A stretch of 64,000 nucleotides of DNA, taken from Ceratodon purpureus. Lineage: Eukaryota > Streptophyta > Bryopsida > Pseudoditrichales > Ditrichaceae. The notes below the pieces were generated by a model. The model was not told the origin of the DNA, made no database searches, and was given only the letters and a program-made list of their open reading frames with translations. The stretch is from NCBI GenBank assembly GCA_014871385.1, contig CM026431.1, forward strand, positions 1,558,464 to 1,622,463. Reading direction: 5' to 3'. Below, one piece after another: positions 23,357 to 35,959 of the stretch (position 1 is the first letter of the stretch; the number at the start of each line of letters is the position of its first letter). The translations under genes and the position numbers were made by a program.

Positions 23357-25698
23357 TTTAACGATAATGATTGCGACGATACCCACAGCGATGAGAAACA
23401 GGAAGAACATGATGCACCGATCTGTTGCCATCTGCAGTGCACAAAGTTCAATATTAAAATCACATGAATGGTGCTAAATACCTAGACAACCTCTACTTTC
23501 TAAAATGCTTTCTTGATGTTTACTTGTGGAATGCAGATCTTGGTGCATCCACCTGCTGTCAAAAAACCTTGTGCGTGGAGCAGGCACAATTACCGGAACT
23601 AATTAAGCTATCAGATAGAAAGCAATGATTTCAAAAGGATCTAGTATAAATCCGGGTTAAAATGATTAATCGAACCTTTCGACCAATCGCTTTCACAAGC
23701 TTTGAAGCCTTTTTAAGTGAGAACTGGACCGTATCCATCTCATTGTTTATCCTGCTCAATTGCTCGGTCTGCAAAAAATTTCATGAAGATACTTAGAGGA
23801 AAGGAACCCACAGAATATGTTGACTTCCAATCTCAGATTAGACCTTCTCTGATTCTCCACAGTACACTCAAAATTGCCGGAAAACTTGCGGAAAACTTGC
23901 GGAAACCTGCATCGTCACTGAAGAGCTACACAGTCGGGATCCAAAAAATCAAAGGACATCAAATTGGAACAATTGAGAGGGTTAGCAAATGATAGAAGGC
24001 ATACTTGTTCTTTCAAAGTCGTGGATGTTTCTGCACCAATGCTGATGGTATCTTCCACAACCTTAATCAAATAAGTTAATAAATGCCAAATTTAATGTTA
24101 GGAGATTGTTTCACATGCGAAAAGATCATAATTTAGCACGCATTGTTCACATCCTACGCATTCAACTTTGTTTCTTTAGATGAGGTTCTAAAGAATATAC
24201 CAACCTTTTTAGACCTTTCAATTGTCTGATCCGTTTCATCCATCTGCTTCTTTCCGGTTTCAATGAGTTCTTGATTCGACATGGCTGCAGACAGAAGAAA
24301 TCAATACATGGGCTGTGAAGATAATGACAACAGTTATACCCAACATTCAAGTATCATAAAAAGCAGAATATATCAAAGCAGCAAGTGGACAACAGGACAG
24401 GACTGTGTCAACACAAATTCCTATACAAGTGGAGACAGAGACCACTATTTCAAGAGAGAAAACTAACTTGAGGCAATGCGAACATCAACATCACGCGCTG
24501 GACCTCCAGAAAAAGAGCCCCCATCAAGAAGTTCTTGCTTGTTTCCTATCGAGCTCGTGTAAGTCTTTCTCAAGCCAACGTAAGAGTTGAGCTCCCTGAT
24601 CTGTGGAATAAAGACTTGTGAGTCAGAAACATCCTGTGACCTATCAAAGCTCTCGCTCAACATGTACAGCACCAAAACTTCAGAGACGCCATTCGTCACC
24701 AAAATCCAGTAATCGCTGACGCAATGCTTACTAGGGATTGTTTCTTCTCGGTCAGTAGCTTGGTTGTCTCCGGAGTTGCTTCTTCCTTGATTTCTCTATC
24801 AAACTCCTTGATCATCCTGTGCATAAGAAATCTCAGCTCAGGGATATTTCTTTAGGACCTAATTCATACAGAATAATAAACTTAGTGTTTTTAAACATTG
24901 ACTTACAAATCAGATGCGGAAATATACAAATGAAAGTATGAGTTAAGTCAATTGGGGTTGTCACTGAGATAATCTAAGGGCAGTATAAAATTGATCAACA
25001 CAAAGATGCTCGTGTATCATGGATTGATATTATTAACGACATTACGCAGCAAGTGAATCTTGAGGAACACACCTTTTAGCCTCACGCATTTTGGCAGTGA
25101 GCTCCTCCAGCTGCTTGCTTTGCCTCCCCGCATCTTTGATCTTGTCTAATCGTTGAAAACCAGTCCTGCCATTACAAAAATGACCATGCTGAGACAATCA
25201 TCTCGACCTAAACATAAATCGCAATCAGACATGCGGAATAATAATCTCTAACTGTTCTTTCAACTAAAAAATACGAAACTGAACCAGAAAGCATACTGTC
25301 ATACTTCAACTTAATCTGCAGTAGGAACAGCACCAATTGAAGGCCATAACGTACGGCATGGCCGACCGATCGAGGCTTCAAACACAATAGAAACGTACTT
25401 GTCTACATTCTCAGCTAATCTTGCAAGACATGCTTTCTTTAAACAACCTCGAAACCGATCCCAATCCACAGCTCCTTAAAGAATAACATGCAACATCACG
25501 CAATCTTGAACTCAAGACATGCCAGATGCTGCAGTCATACACATAATTAAAGAGAGGGCGTTGGGGTGCTCAGGTCACGGCATCTCCAACACACAACAGA
25601 GAAAAACGCAAGAGCAAGAGCACTTACGAAAGAATCTTAAAGATGTCAAGAACTTCTTTCTCAAGGCTCGCCAGCTGAGGCGGTATGGCGGAAGCCAT
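23357..25698 (-). CDS. Novel plant SNARE (NPSN11/13-type Qb-SNARE)
   Basis: Qb-SNAREs of this plant family act in membrane fusion, including cell-plate formation at cytokinesis in angiosperms. Eight exons were placed by phase: 25698-25628, 25165-25073, 24816-24732, 24600-24468, 24284-24205, 24061-24005, 23768-23676 and 23431-23357. Landmarks in order are IKDAGRQSKQLEELTAKMRE, IKEFDREIKEEATPE, IRELNSYVGLRKTYTSSIG, MSNQELIETGKKQMDETDQT, VVEDTISIGAETSTTLKEQ, the SNARE-motif end LSRINNEMDTVQFSLKKASK, and the membrane anchor MATDRCIMFFLFLIAVGIVA. All joins keep frame. The short C-terminal tail after the anchor should be one more exon below 23,357, which I could not fix. The CT/CA-rich stretch above 25,700 is probably the 5' untranslated region. 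Confidence 0.92.
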
Positions 25699-26146
25699 AG
25701 CTGCAGCTAATAAATCCTCTGCAACTTCAACCAAACCTCACAGCAAACCCACTCCAACCCCTCCCCCTCTCTCACTCCCCTCTCTACCTACCCCTCTCAA
25801 CTCCCTCCTCTCAATCCACAACCCCAATGCTGCAACCACCCCAAGCCCACCCTCAGCCCCAACATCTCAAACGTCCTCAACATCAAAGAACCTCATCATG
25901 CTCAGAAGCTCAAGAACTGTCCTTCCCTGCACAAAACCACTCCACCTCTCCCACCCCAGGTCCTACTCACCATCACCTGAGCTGCAATTACATCAGTGAC
26001 CATGCGAAAACCATGAAATCATGTCCACTGTAGGCTAAAGAAGCTTCACTGCGACCCAGTAGACATCACGAGTAGACATCCGTTGGAGAGAGCACGCATG
26101 CAGCAGGCAACACGTTACACAGCATTGATCAGACTAAAGCCGTCCT

Positions 26147-26165
26147 GCAGCTGCAGCTGCAGCTG
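26147..26165. repeat. Short GCAGCT repeat
   Basis: A run of GCAGCT units (self-complementary AGCTGC) lies upstream of NPSN. It is a simple repeat with potential to form a hairpin. Confidence 0.6.
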
Positions 26166-26223
26166 CCATGGCGGTGAGCTGGGAAGTGGGAACTCCAACG
26201 CCATGAGCTTGGAAGTGATCTCG

Positions 26224-26259
26224 TCTGTCTGTCTGTCTGTCTGTCTGTGTGTCTGTCAG
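26224..26259. repeat. Tetranucleotide microsatellite (GTCT)n
   Basis: About eight GTCT units with one GTGT interruption, in the intergenic DNA upstream of NPSN. Confidence 0.9.
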
Positions 26260-27153
26260 GCTCCTTCTGACTTGTGATGATGAGCTTTGGCTTCAGTGGA
26301 GTGGAGTCCCAATTTCCAAATGTATTCATCCACACATGACCCAGGGGCCAGCCCAACTCGCTCAATAAATGCATCCGTTAGTCAAAGTTGCAACATGAGC
26401 CACGTCCATATCTAGAACCTGCAGAGATTCTAGCAGCTCATGTCTTGGGCAATGGTAGACAAGTTGTGTAGCATACAACTTTTGGGTGGAGATGGGTTTT
26501 TGTCATACAAGGCGGAGTTATGTTATTGAAGGAGATCAGGAATTTCAAACATTCAAATTTGGGGTCTGACGTCGGCTGCTTTTGTAACAGACTGAGCGAC
26601 GTTTTTGTCGTGGGTGAGTGCCTGGGAGACTGTTCATGGTTGCGTTGAAGGTGTTGGACAATGGATCGATGTGTATATTATTCAGCTTTTAATATGGTTC
26701 TCCGGTGTGTGGTTAATGGGTGCACTTGGTTCTGATGATTAGAGCATGAATGGGTTTGTTGTAGTATGGGTACTTGCTTTGGCATATAGTGCGGTGATGG
26801 TAATGGATGTCGCCGTTGTGGATTGCAGTGACAAGCTTGACAAGGAGCATTCAACATTAGAATGGAGACAAATAATGGAGGATGGTGTAATAGCTTTTAC
26901 TGGTTCTGTTGCACATGAAGTGTCGTTAGGGACTCAACTAATGCTCTAGAGAATGTTTTGCACATGTTGAGTTAAAGAAGTTGGTACAGTTCCAGTTTTC
27001 GACAAAGAACAGGTTCTGTTGCAAGCTTTTGAACCTCATCATTGGTGCCACGAAGCCTGGACTTACAACAATGTTGTGTGCTCGAAGGTTCTAAGCTGAT
27101 GGTACAAATTATGAGCCTGAGCTTGAAGTAGGGAAACCCTAAACCAGGTCTGA

Positions 27154-28900
27154 TCAAGTAGACAGTGAACCCTCCCCCTTGATGTATTTCTCTGCAAGGT
27201 CTGTCACCAGTTTTGTGAAATCGTCTACCTTTGGCCAATGATTGAAGTGGCCACCGTCAATTTCTATGATCTCTTTGAAGGGGCCGTAGTTTTTCACGAT
27301 GTGCTCTTGTGCTCGAGGAGGGAGTGTGGTATCTTTTGAATATCTGATGTATACAGATGGTACCTGACCATATTTCTCCTTTGAGTATGTGATGGGCCTT
27401 TTCAACACTCGACAGGGGAAAGGTCTCACTAGGATTGAGCACAACGCAATGTCCTGCACAACAAGCTCGCATGGAGTCATACAACTCTCCTTTAACAGTG
27501 TAGTCTGGACTTGATTTGCCGTTTCAGACAGAGAACTTTGTGCTAAAGTGCCTGTTTTGGTCTTGTTAATCGTTACAAGGACATACCAATTCATGGTGCG
27601 CAAACGATCTCGGATATGGAGGCTGAATGGAAAGTAATTGAGATTGACTAACAATTAGGGTTGGAAATGTGTATACCTCTGAATCACAATCAGAATAGAA
27701 GACCTCTTTCAATGAAGGTGTAGGGAAATATATGGACGTTGGAGGATTCTGGGCTCCATCTGTGAAGTGAGAAACTTGATATCTTGCGACCGCACAATCT
27801 GTATACATCTGTGCACGCCCGCAAAAATGCTTCAAAGTCAGATTAAGCTTATGAAGAGAAGGCATAGTTTCAGTTCAATAGAAGCAGTTTCAATGTCACC
27901 TGTTACAATGTACCCTTGCAGTCTGAAGTGTCTTCAAAAACTAATTCAATGAATAGCCTGGAAAATGGTCTTGTTCGGAATCCAACTCTAAAAATCCGGG
28001 AGCTTTGATCCCCAACAATACAAACTTACGTTTGACAAGCTAAGAGGTCTGTATCTTAAATAAACAGCTAGAAAACAAGACACTTGATATGATTGATCTG
28101 CTCATCTTTGATCTGGATGTTTAGAAGTGAATCTTATACCCACCGATTTTAATAAAACCTCTCCATCTATTAAATTGTCACTCCTGAAGCGTAACATACA
28201 ACGAAGAGGAAGTCTGCATTTACCAATTTCCAAAGTAACGAATTGTCGAACAAAGAAAGGTCACTAGCTGTGATCACAGCCGCCACAAAGATTGTCAAGC
28301 AAATTTTTGATGAAAAGCTCTCCATCAGTTGTAAGGTGGTTAATCCGCCCATGCTATGTGCCACCAACACCACCTGCATCATCCTCCAACACTCTTTATT
28401 GTAAATATGCAGTTTGTTTTTGGACAACATAAGATTATAACCATGCCCGTCCGTGACAGTTGAAATCCAGAACATGAAATGAATATATCTACCATCACAG
28501 ATATTTAGACGAGGCGGATGTTCATATGATCCTCTGTTCACAGTCAATTAGGCGAGATCTCGGCCTAAAGCCTGCTTCTCAATTTCGGATCATGATTTTG
28601 AACACATGAAATCTAAAACAACTGGAACTCAGCAAGGCAGTGGCTAACCTTCTCCCCTTCCGGTAAGCTAGCAAACCAGTTATTCGCAGGTTTATTGTAC
28701 TCCTCGAATGTGGTAATGGTGTTGGGATCGGCAGGGTGCTGGCCAGCACCTGCCAAGTCTATCGGCGTGACTTTGTGCCCCGCTTTCTGGAGGCGATCTA
28801 CAAGCTTGAACCAGGACCATGCTCCGTGCATGCCACCATGAATGAGCACAAAGTGGTGCCCCATCAACCCAGCTAGCTGCTTGATCAAGCTTCCTGTCAC
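27154..28900 (-). CDS. Alpha/beta hydrolase, plant methylesterase (MES) / hydroxynitrile-lyase family
   Basis: These enzymes hydrolyse methyl esters of hormones such as methyl salicylate, jasmonate or IAA, or cleave cyanohydrins. Four exons are visible: 28900-28649 with the oxyanion-loop motif HFVLIHGGMHGAWSW; 28373-28224 with the nucleophile elbow VAHSMGG; 27759-27677 with PPTSIYFPTPSLKEVFY; and 27453-27154 with the acid region around VPSVYIRYSKDTTLP and the catalytic His in DGGHFNHWPK. Ser-Asp-His are therefore all present. Exons 1-2 and 3-4 join in phase. The 2-3 junction does not fit with the obvious donor at 28,223. A later donor (near 28,195) or a small unseen exon must be used, so the protein between residues about 134 and 145 is uncertain. 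Substrate cannot be told from sequence. Confidence 0.85.
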
Positions 28901-29206
28901 ACAACCAACCTCCGGCTAACGTCTTACACAACTGCGCTCCAGATCCTCGAGGTCTCGCTACAATATCGTCCACCACCCAGCAGTGATATATTGGTTTATA
29001 TGGTCATCTCATGAGCAAGAAGTAGGCTGCATTATTCCTTCCGGATTTCGGCCGCACCTAAGAGGAATATCATTCCACCCGCAACATCAGCCCACATCAC
29101 CCGAACGTCACTTCTGAGCTTTTCATGGCGTGGACATCTTTTCAGGCTTCTGGAGAGTGACAGTCTAATCCGTATGAACGAAAGTGCCGAAAAGAGAGTT
29201 CTCCCC

Positions 29207-29215
29207 GTCGTAAAG
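29207..29215. repeat. Left 9-bp target site duplication of the MULE
   Basis: GTCGTAAAG lies directly outside the left terminal repeat and is repeated exactly, in direct orientation, at 50,624-50,632. A 9-bp duplication is the usual signature of Mutator-like transposition. Confidence 0.93.
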
Positions 29216-29530
29216 CCCTGACTATAATCCTCGCCCACGTCTTAATGGCGTTCGCTATTTCTGTTCCCTTTCGCGGCGGTCCCGCGAGACAGGGCCCACG
29301 GCGCGAGACCCTTCTTTCGCTCCAGAATTCTTTCCGTCGCTCCCCCCTCTCGCGAGCCGTGCCCGGGCTCGGGATGCCACGTCGGACCCCGTCTCGAAAC
29401 CCTCCCTGCCACGTCCGCATCCTCCACCTTGTCTCGTCTCGGAACACAGAAAGACGAGACACCCCATGCATGGGCTGTCTCGCGAGACAGCCTCATGGCA
29501 CCATGGCCCATGGGCATGCATGGAGATTTT
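29216..29530 (+). repeat. Left terminal inverted repeat of the MULE
   Basis: About 315 bp that match, inverted, 50,308-50,623 with only scattered differences. It contains a perfect 20-bp palindrome, GGCTGTCTCGCGAGACAGCC, at 29,473-29,492, made of two TGTCTC hexamers facing each other across GC. A matching palindrome lies at 50,347-50,366. The arm also contains several more CGAGAC sites. Confidence 0.93.
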
Positions 29531-29615
29531 CATCCATCCGAGACGGACAGAATTCGTCACGTCCTGTCGAATGACCTTCCACGTTTTAGGGTATGATGTC
29601 TCATTTTCGTGGGTG

Positions 29616-29831
29616 TCACTTCTGCTCTCTCCTGTCACTTCTGCTTTCAGTCTGTCTCGTCGGAGCTGTTTCAGGTGTTGAGGTGATGATGGAGTTCTGT
29701 GGGTGGAGATCATGCGCCGTCTCTTGCAGCCTTTTCCTCGATTTTGATTTCTGAGGTTTACTAGGTGTGATGATGGCGTCTCCCCCCTGCTCTGTGTATA
29801 AATTGGCAGCCTCCTGGAAAACCGGACTCAT
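29616..29831 (-). pseudogene. Short ORF with TATA box in the left arm of the MULE
   Basis: A minus-strand frame of 71 codons starts MSPVFQEAANLYTEQGG and is rich in Lys, Arg, Ser and Thr afterwards. A TATA-like CATATAAACC lies about 80 bp upstream of the ATG, at about 29,911-29,920 on the same strand. This looks like the promoter and first exon of a gene whose remainder has been lost between here and the left end. The product is not recognised. Confidence 0.35.
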
Positions 29832-30109
29832 TTTATGCCATTGTCTGAGGAGAGCTGCGAGAGTTGTCTCGTGGGGTGGCGAGAGTGTTCCCTCGAGAGG
29901 AGGTGCGAGGGTTTATATGCGCGCGTTGTCGAAGTTTGCTAATTTCTCTGCCAATTTCTCTCCGTTTCCTTCTCCGCTGTCTCGCGCCATTGTTAGGTGT
30001 ATTGCGCTTAGTGTTTGTGAGGTGGAGAGTGCTGGGGGGTAGCTTGTATGCGTGCGGCGAGCGGCGAGCAGAGATTTGGAGAGCGGAGAGCAGAAAATGA
30101 GGCCCTAAA

Positions 30110-30930
30110 TCTAAAAACAGTAAAGTTCTTACTAAAAATAAAAACTATTATTAGATTATTAGACTATTCCTATTTATAGTAATTAATGATGACCCTATAA
30201 CCGTGGACTGAATTACAGTTTTTTAATAATTTTTACCAAGTTCCACTGCCTTTTTTTTTAATATTCTTAAAGTCGAAACGACCGATAAACCGTACTTTTT
30301 GAATCCTATGTCATTTTCTTTACATTACTACATTTCTACCAATCTCATCTACATGGCATTCATCATTTTTTATTGATTGTTAATCATTTGAATTAATTTC
30401 CCTTCCCATCTTCTTCGATTCTATCCATCTTCTCAATTCCAATTCTATCTATCTATTATATCCCTCCATTATATGTTTTATTGCGTTGATGTTAATTGCC
30501 ATTTCATCTTCTTATTTTGCCATTCATTTGCTTCTTATATATTCTTTGTTCATTTTCAATTTAATATTTTTCTCCCCTTTCAATTTTTATTTTTGAATCA
30601 TGTTTTCCCTTAATGTACACACACCCTCTTTTAGATGCATTTATTGAGTTTAATTTATTTTTTTGATTTATTTATTTATTTTTTAAATTTTTAAACGAAC
30701 TTTCTCTAGTTCCCCGTCAATTTTTGGTTTAGGGTATGTTGTTTACAAATCAATGAAAACAGTGTCAACAAACCCAGTCACGCCATTCAGTAGGATGAAA
30801 TTCGTTTATCATTATATGGTCCAGGTTTCAAGGGCGCCAAGCATCTAGCTCTTGGATATTTAAGTAGTGGCAATAGAAGGTCACTTCCTCTTTGTTCATT
30901 CTCTTCTTGAAGCAAGTCCAAGGAAGAGCG
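30110..30930. other. AT-rich stretch
   Basis: T-rich DNA with no gene that I can support, at the left side of the nested segment. Confidence 0.5.
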
Positions 30931-30939
30931 AGTTTCGGA

Positions 30940-31270
30940 TATGGAAGATGTCAAGGATACTACTCTCTCACTTGGTGATGTCGTTGGCCCATTTCATCCA
31001 TATGTGGAGGTCGAGGGGGAAGACGGGGCGAATGGGTGCAATGAAGGGCATTCTGAATATGATGACGTGGATGTAGAATTAGACGTGATAGGAGACTTAT
31101 GGCTGTAGAAGAGTCACGTAGTTTCGTAGTACTTCAGGAGGAGCCGGTTGTGCCTTTGCCACCTCATGCATACTCCAAGGTCGGGAAGATTCCACCAAGG
31201 ACTTATTCTAGGGAAGCATAACGTAGAAAGAGTGAAGCTTGTCCATTGTTGAAACGTCCCCGCCTACGAT
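30940..31270 (+). pseudogene. Degraded small ORF pair
   Basis: A frame starting MEDVKDTTLSLGDVVGPFHP runs through an acidic stretch to a stop near 31,107. A second frame, overlapping its end, continues with VLQEEPVVPLPPHAYSKVG and PPRTYSREA, a stop, then RRKSEACPLLKRPRLR. The pieces look like parts of one acidic protein with a basic tail, now interrupted. No family is recognised. Confidence 0.25.
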
Positions 31271-31299
31271 AAATGCCAAGTAAGGAATGAGCAATGAAC

Positions 31300-34200
31300 G
31301 TCAATGTAGCTTGTCCTGTAGTGCAGCAGGAGGTTGGTAATTATACTGAAAATGATAGTGGGATAACTAAACGCATTAATTTCAAAGAATAAAATGGGTT
31401 TTGAAATGTATTGATGGAATTAGAACAGTCCAACTGTTTTAGGGTATAAAGAACAAAGGCCACTTGTCCAACTGAATGCTATTGTTACTCAATGTAATAA
31501 ATGTGAATGACAAAACCTTTATATTGAAATAGTCAATACGAGATTTGCATTGCTGACTCACTAAAAGGAAAAAGTCAATCACCAATGACTAAGTATCCCC
31601 ATTAACCACCGTCCACTATGCGAATGCGTGTCTAAAAAAGTACGCTCCGGCCTCCTCTTTTTTGGCCAAGGGGTGAGTCAAGATTCCACTCTCTAGGACT
31701 TGATTGACCTCGTTGAAACTAAAGGTAGGCGCATGGATAAAAAGCTTGGTCTCGGATCCCGGTTGCAGACCTTCAAAAGGATGTAATACAAGTGTTTAGA
31801 GTACGAAAACTGAATCCTGCCTCGAAACTTAGTCATTGTCTTCTTGAATGCAGGGCAAGTGCAACCAGGTTAAGAGCTGATGTGGTATTGTGTGATGGTA
31901 GGAGCAATGCCGAAATCCAGCCTGATGATGCAACTATGGCCCGGGTGAGGTATCATAGTGACAGAACGGAAGCAAGCTTTGACTCGGATTCGGAGGAGCC
32001 CATGCAGTGTCAGCGATGGTTTTGGAGTTGAATTTGGAGTTGAATTTGGAGTTGAATTCGATGCGAATTCGCTCCGGCACGGGCTCTAAGGCTAGTGGCC
32101 ACGGGTAGTCCCCCACTGATTCCTGCCCCGGCCCCGGCTTCACTCTCTCTTGCTTGCCATTGCCCATGATTGCTCTTACACCTCTTCCGCTCAGGTTGCG
32201 CCTATTACTGCAAGGAACTATGGAATTGGAGGTTGCAGGTTGGGGTTGTAAGACTGCTTGACGGATCCAAGGCGCCCCTAGAGTAACTATAGAGGGTACG
32301 AGAGTGGGAGAAGGAGAAGGTGGTGAGTGGAAAAGTAGCTGCCATAGATGGCTGGTTTTGCAGCGAAAAGTTTCCGCGAGGGGAACCATATCATATCATT
32401 GTAGGAGCACCAGGAGCAATGGGAGGAAAGCCTAGGTTAATGATATGCCAAGTGGAGCCAGCGTAATTGCCCACCAAGATAAGTTTCGTCGAAAATGTCT
32501 TCAAATGCCTCATGCTAGTGCCTCGGATATGTATCAGCGTAGATGAATTTAAAACGATTCGATCATGGCCAACACTTATCGAGTCTGCTTTTCGGCCAGT
32601 ATTTGTTGATCACTTCATCTTGACTATCCCTGTGTATGAAGCAGTAGAACGACATTGAGTTGGATTCTACTAAATTTTAGGATTCTGGAGGTGATTTTAC
32701 TCCGAAGCTTGTTTCTCTTCTTCATGATTTCAAACTTGTTTCTAGATAACTGCCATTCACATGAAACGGCAAGATGTGTGTGCGGAAGGATTTAGCCGGG
32801 ACATGCGTAGCAGATGCACAGAAGCATCTTCATTTCCTTTCCGTGGGTGAACGAGAATTTTCCTGTTTAGCGCTTGAGAATTGCATCATTCATGCTGGGA
32901 ATTGAGATGCCGAACTGCTGTTGTCCAAATAATAATCTGAATCCAGGCTTGCAATGAGATATCTCAATGCACTGCAGATATCTTTAAGATAATAGCACTT
33001 TTGAAGTGAAACCAAAACCCTTCTTTGACATTCTAGAATGTGAATTACAGTACCCTCAAACAAAGAAGAGCCGACAAGCAGACCCACTGACTGGCAACGT
33101 ACTCCGTCGATAGAAACTATACAACAAGTACGGTTGTTGACTATTGCAATGAAGTGTAATGAACATCTGTTTGTAAAGAACTGAATGTTTACCTGACTTT
33201 TTATCTTCCAGTCTAATGGAACAATTTTCACCTTTCGACACAACCTTCAAGACGCCCTCCTACGCCCACTTGTTAATGTCCCATTCATCCGCCCTTCAAT
33301 CAACACAGATCATCAAGGTGACTACACTTCTAGAAACAGACTAATCCACCAAAAGATCCCTGCTGTAAATTTGAAGCAGTGCACCTTTCTGGTCGACCAT
33401 TTACTTGTAAGAAGCTGCAGTCTTTCTTGGAGGTATCTGTGACAAACAAAATAAACATGCTACTCCTTTAGCCGCGTATTACAAACAGGAACAAAACCAT
33501 ACTAAGAGGCTCAATAATGTACTTTGAAATCCGGCGAGTCGAATCCTAAAAGTTCCAATGTAGAATGTAAAATTGACAAAACATGATGCATGACTTAGTT
33601 GAAACCACGACAATCGCAATGTCTTGTTGATTTCAAACTAAGTAATCCAAAAAACAACACTAATATACACTCAACATCCTTAAAAACAAAGTGATTTCCA
33701 ACAACACCTGCCATAAACCACAGATGCAATTCACAGTAAACCCTATAAACACATCCAACTACTAGAAACACACCAACTCCAAAAACTACACATAACACAA
33801 AAGAGATTGTTGAAAGCAAAACCTAAACCCTCTCACTTCACGAAACTCTAAAACCAGTCCACCGAAGCAAGAAAACGACTATCTGGTGACAAACTCCAAT
33901 ACCGTCTTCTAAAACCTTAACCAGTGGGCTCAAAAAAAAACCACAACAATCACACACAGCCTAATTCAACCTAAGTACTGAATTTCAAATTCCAGAGGTC
34001 CCGCACCATATACACATAGCATTCCTTCACTTGGAAGAGCACCAACTCCGCATTGCTCTCCTGATCATCAACCGTGACGCTCTCCATCCCTGCCGCCATA
34101 TTTTCGAAATCGCGATTTCCCAATCATGCAACAATCCACTCACCAATATACCCCAATATACCCCGATGTGCCCAGATCGACAAACATAATGCTCTCAGAC

Positions 34201-34470
34201 CAATCAATCTGCTTGCTCTACTTGGCTCACAATTCCTCACTCGTCATCGTCATCCTTAGCATTCTTAGCCGGCTCGCCCTCCTCTCCGGATGCGTGTATC
34301 CTGAAGCTTCGCCTCGAGCTGACTACTTGCAATGATCTGTAGACCCCAGTGGAGCCTCACTTAGGCTAGATAGAACGCAATATGATCACGAATTGGTCGA
34401 TAGAAAGGAATTCATAACAGAAGATAGTCTGGTTAGAATAGTACAATATTTGCCATGACATTGTGACGTG
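31300..34470. other. Region without a supported gene
   Basis: Scattered frames of up to 151 codons (for example minus 31,934-32,389, which includes a short Glu-Phe-Asn-Ser-Lys repeat from a 12-bp tandem at about 32,025-32,060) carry no motif. I do not annotate them as genes. Confidence 0.4.
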
Positions 34471-34477
34471 GTGTTTT

Positions 34478-35460
34478 TACTCCTCTACGCAGCCTCTTAT
34501 GGGCAGCGCGAGAGGTCTCCAGGGGTACTACCGTTAACGGCAGTATCCTAAGGCTATATTTTTATGTCTTGAAGTTGAGGTTTTACTCTTCAACGCTGCC
34601 TCTCATCAATAGTGTGAGAGCTCTCCAAGGGTACTACCGCTGATGGCAGTACCCCGAAACTCCTATTTTTAATTTTTTTGAAGTTGAGGTTTTACTCTTG
34701 AGGCTGCTTTTTTAAATTTTTAGTTCTGTTTTAGATCTTCTTTGTTGCCTTTCTTCGGCATCGCGAGAGCTTTCTAGGGGTACTGCCGTTGACGGCAGTA
34801 CCCTAAGGCTGCTTTTATTTTTTTTGAAGTTGAGGTTTTACTCCTGTATGCTACCTTTCTTCGGCATCGCGAGAGCTCTCCACGGGTACTGCCGTTGACG
34901 GCAGTACCCTAAGGCTGCTTTTATTTTTTCTGAAGTTGAGGTTTTACTCCTCTATGCTGCCTTTCTTCGGCATCGCAAGAGCTCTCCAGGGGTACTGCCG
35001 TTGACGGCAGTACCCTAAGGCTGCTTTTATTTTTTCTGAAGTTGAGGTTTTACTCCTCTATGCTGCCTTTCTTCGGCATCGCAAGAGCTCTCCAGGGGTA
35101 CTGCCGTTGACGGCAGTACCCTAAGGCTGCTTTTATTTTTTCTGAAGTTGAGGTTTTACTCCTCTATGCTGCCTTTCTTCGACATCGCAAGAGCTCTCCA
35201 CGGGTACTGCCGTTGACGGCAGTACCCTAAGGCTGCTTTTATTTTTTCTGAAGTTGAGGTTTTACTCCTCTATGCTGCCTTTCTTCGGCATCGCAAGAGC
35301 TCTCCACGGGTACTGCCGTTGACGGCAGTACCCTAAAGCTGCTTTTATTTTTCCTGAAGTTGAGGTTTTACTCCTCTATGCTGCCTTTCTTCGGCATTGC
35401 AAGAGCTCTCCAGGGGTACTGCTGTTGACGGCAGTACCCTAAGGCTGCTTTTATTTTTTT
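34478..35460 (+). repeat. Satellite array of 106-bp units with a 26-bp palindrome
   Basis: Seven copies fall exactly 106 bp apart (palindromes start at 34,781, 34,887, 34,993, 35,099, 35,205, 35,311 and 35,417). Two more diverged copies, also 106 bp apart, lie upstream (34,526 and 34,632). Each unit carries GAAGTTGAGGTTTTACTC, TTCTTCGGCATCGC and a palindrome with perfect 12-bp arms GGGTACTGCCGT and ACGGCAGTACCC around TG. The central copies are nearly identical. Confidence 0.95.
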
Positions 35461-35589
35461 GGTCTTTGAATTTAACCCCTTAAAACAGCAGAGGATATTT
35501 CTAGAGACGTGCCATTGACAACACAACCTCCAGAGCAAATTTATTTCAACAGATCATAAAATGACCAAAAGAAGTCTCAAAAAAGAAGT

Positions 35590-35850
35590 GTCGTTAACGG
35601 CACTTCTTTTTAGGCCTTTATCAAGAGTTGAGAAATTATCAAGTAAACCTTCAATTGGATAGTTCAAGTACTTCAAATGGCAGTAAAAAAGTACTGCCGT
35701 TAACGGCACTACCTTTGAAGGTCATCAAAAAATTAATTTTGAGTCTGTAATTGATTTATAAGGGCTATTTTTAGGAGTTTGTCGGTATTTTGTGCATCTC
35801 AGAGATGCTTTTGGGATACTGCCGTTAACGGCACATCCTTTTTCATGCCT
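35590..35850. repeat. Dispersed CCGTTAACGG palindromes between the two arrays
   Basis: Three isolated sites (near 35,590, 35,695 and 35,820) contain the palindromic core CCGTTAACGG or close variants. They form a bridge between the 106-bp and 181-bp arrays. Confidence 0.8.
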
Positions 35851-35959
35851 TATGGATATTTTTGAAGCTCAAGTTGTCCTATATTTTGATTTAGTCCCAA
35901 GTCACTTCAGCACCACCGTTTTTCCTAAGATATTCTCTTAAAAGTAGTGATGATGCTTT

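Noticed and set aside
25685..25999. Pro/Ser/Thr-rich plus-strand ORF overlapping the NPSN start
   Set aside because: It is antisense to the NPSN first exon and leader; the CT/CA-rich composition is typical of a 5' untranslated region.
29242..29713. Several overlapping ORFs of 90-150 codons in the left MULE end, mirrored at the right end
   Set aside because: They lie in the terminal inverted repeats, are open on both strands because of high GC, and mirror each other; not genes.
34478..35460. CRISPR-like regular repeat array
   Set aside because: The whole 106-bp unit repeats with no unique spacers, the units are too long, and the DNA is plant nuclear; it is a tandem satellite.
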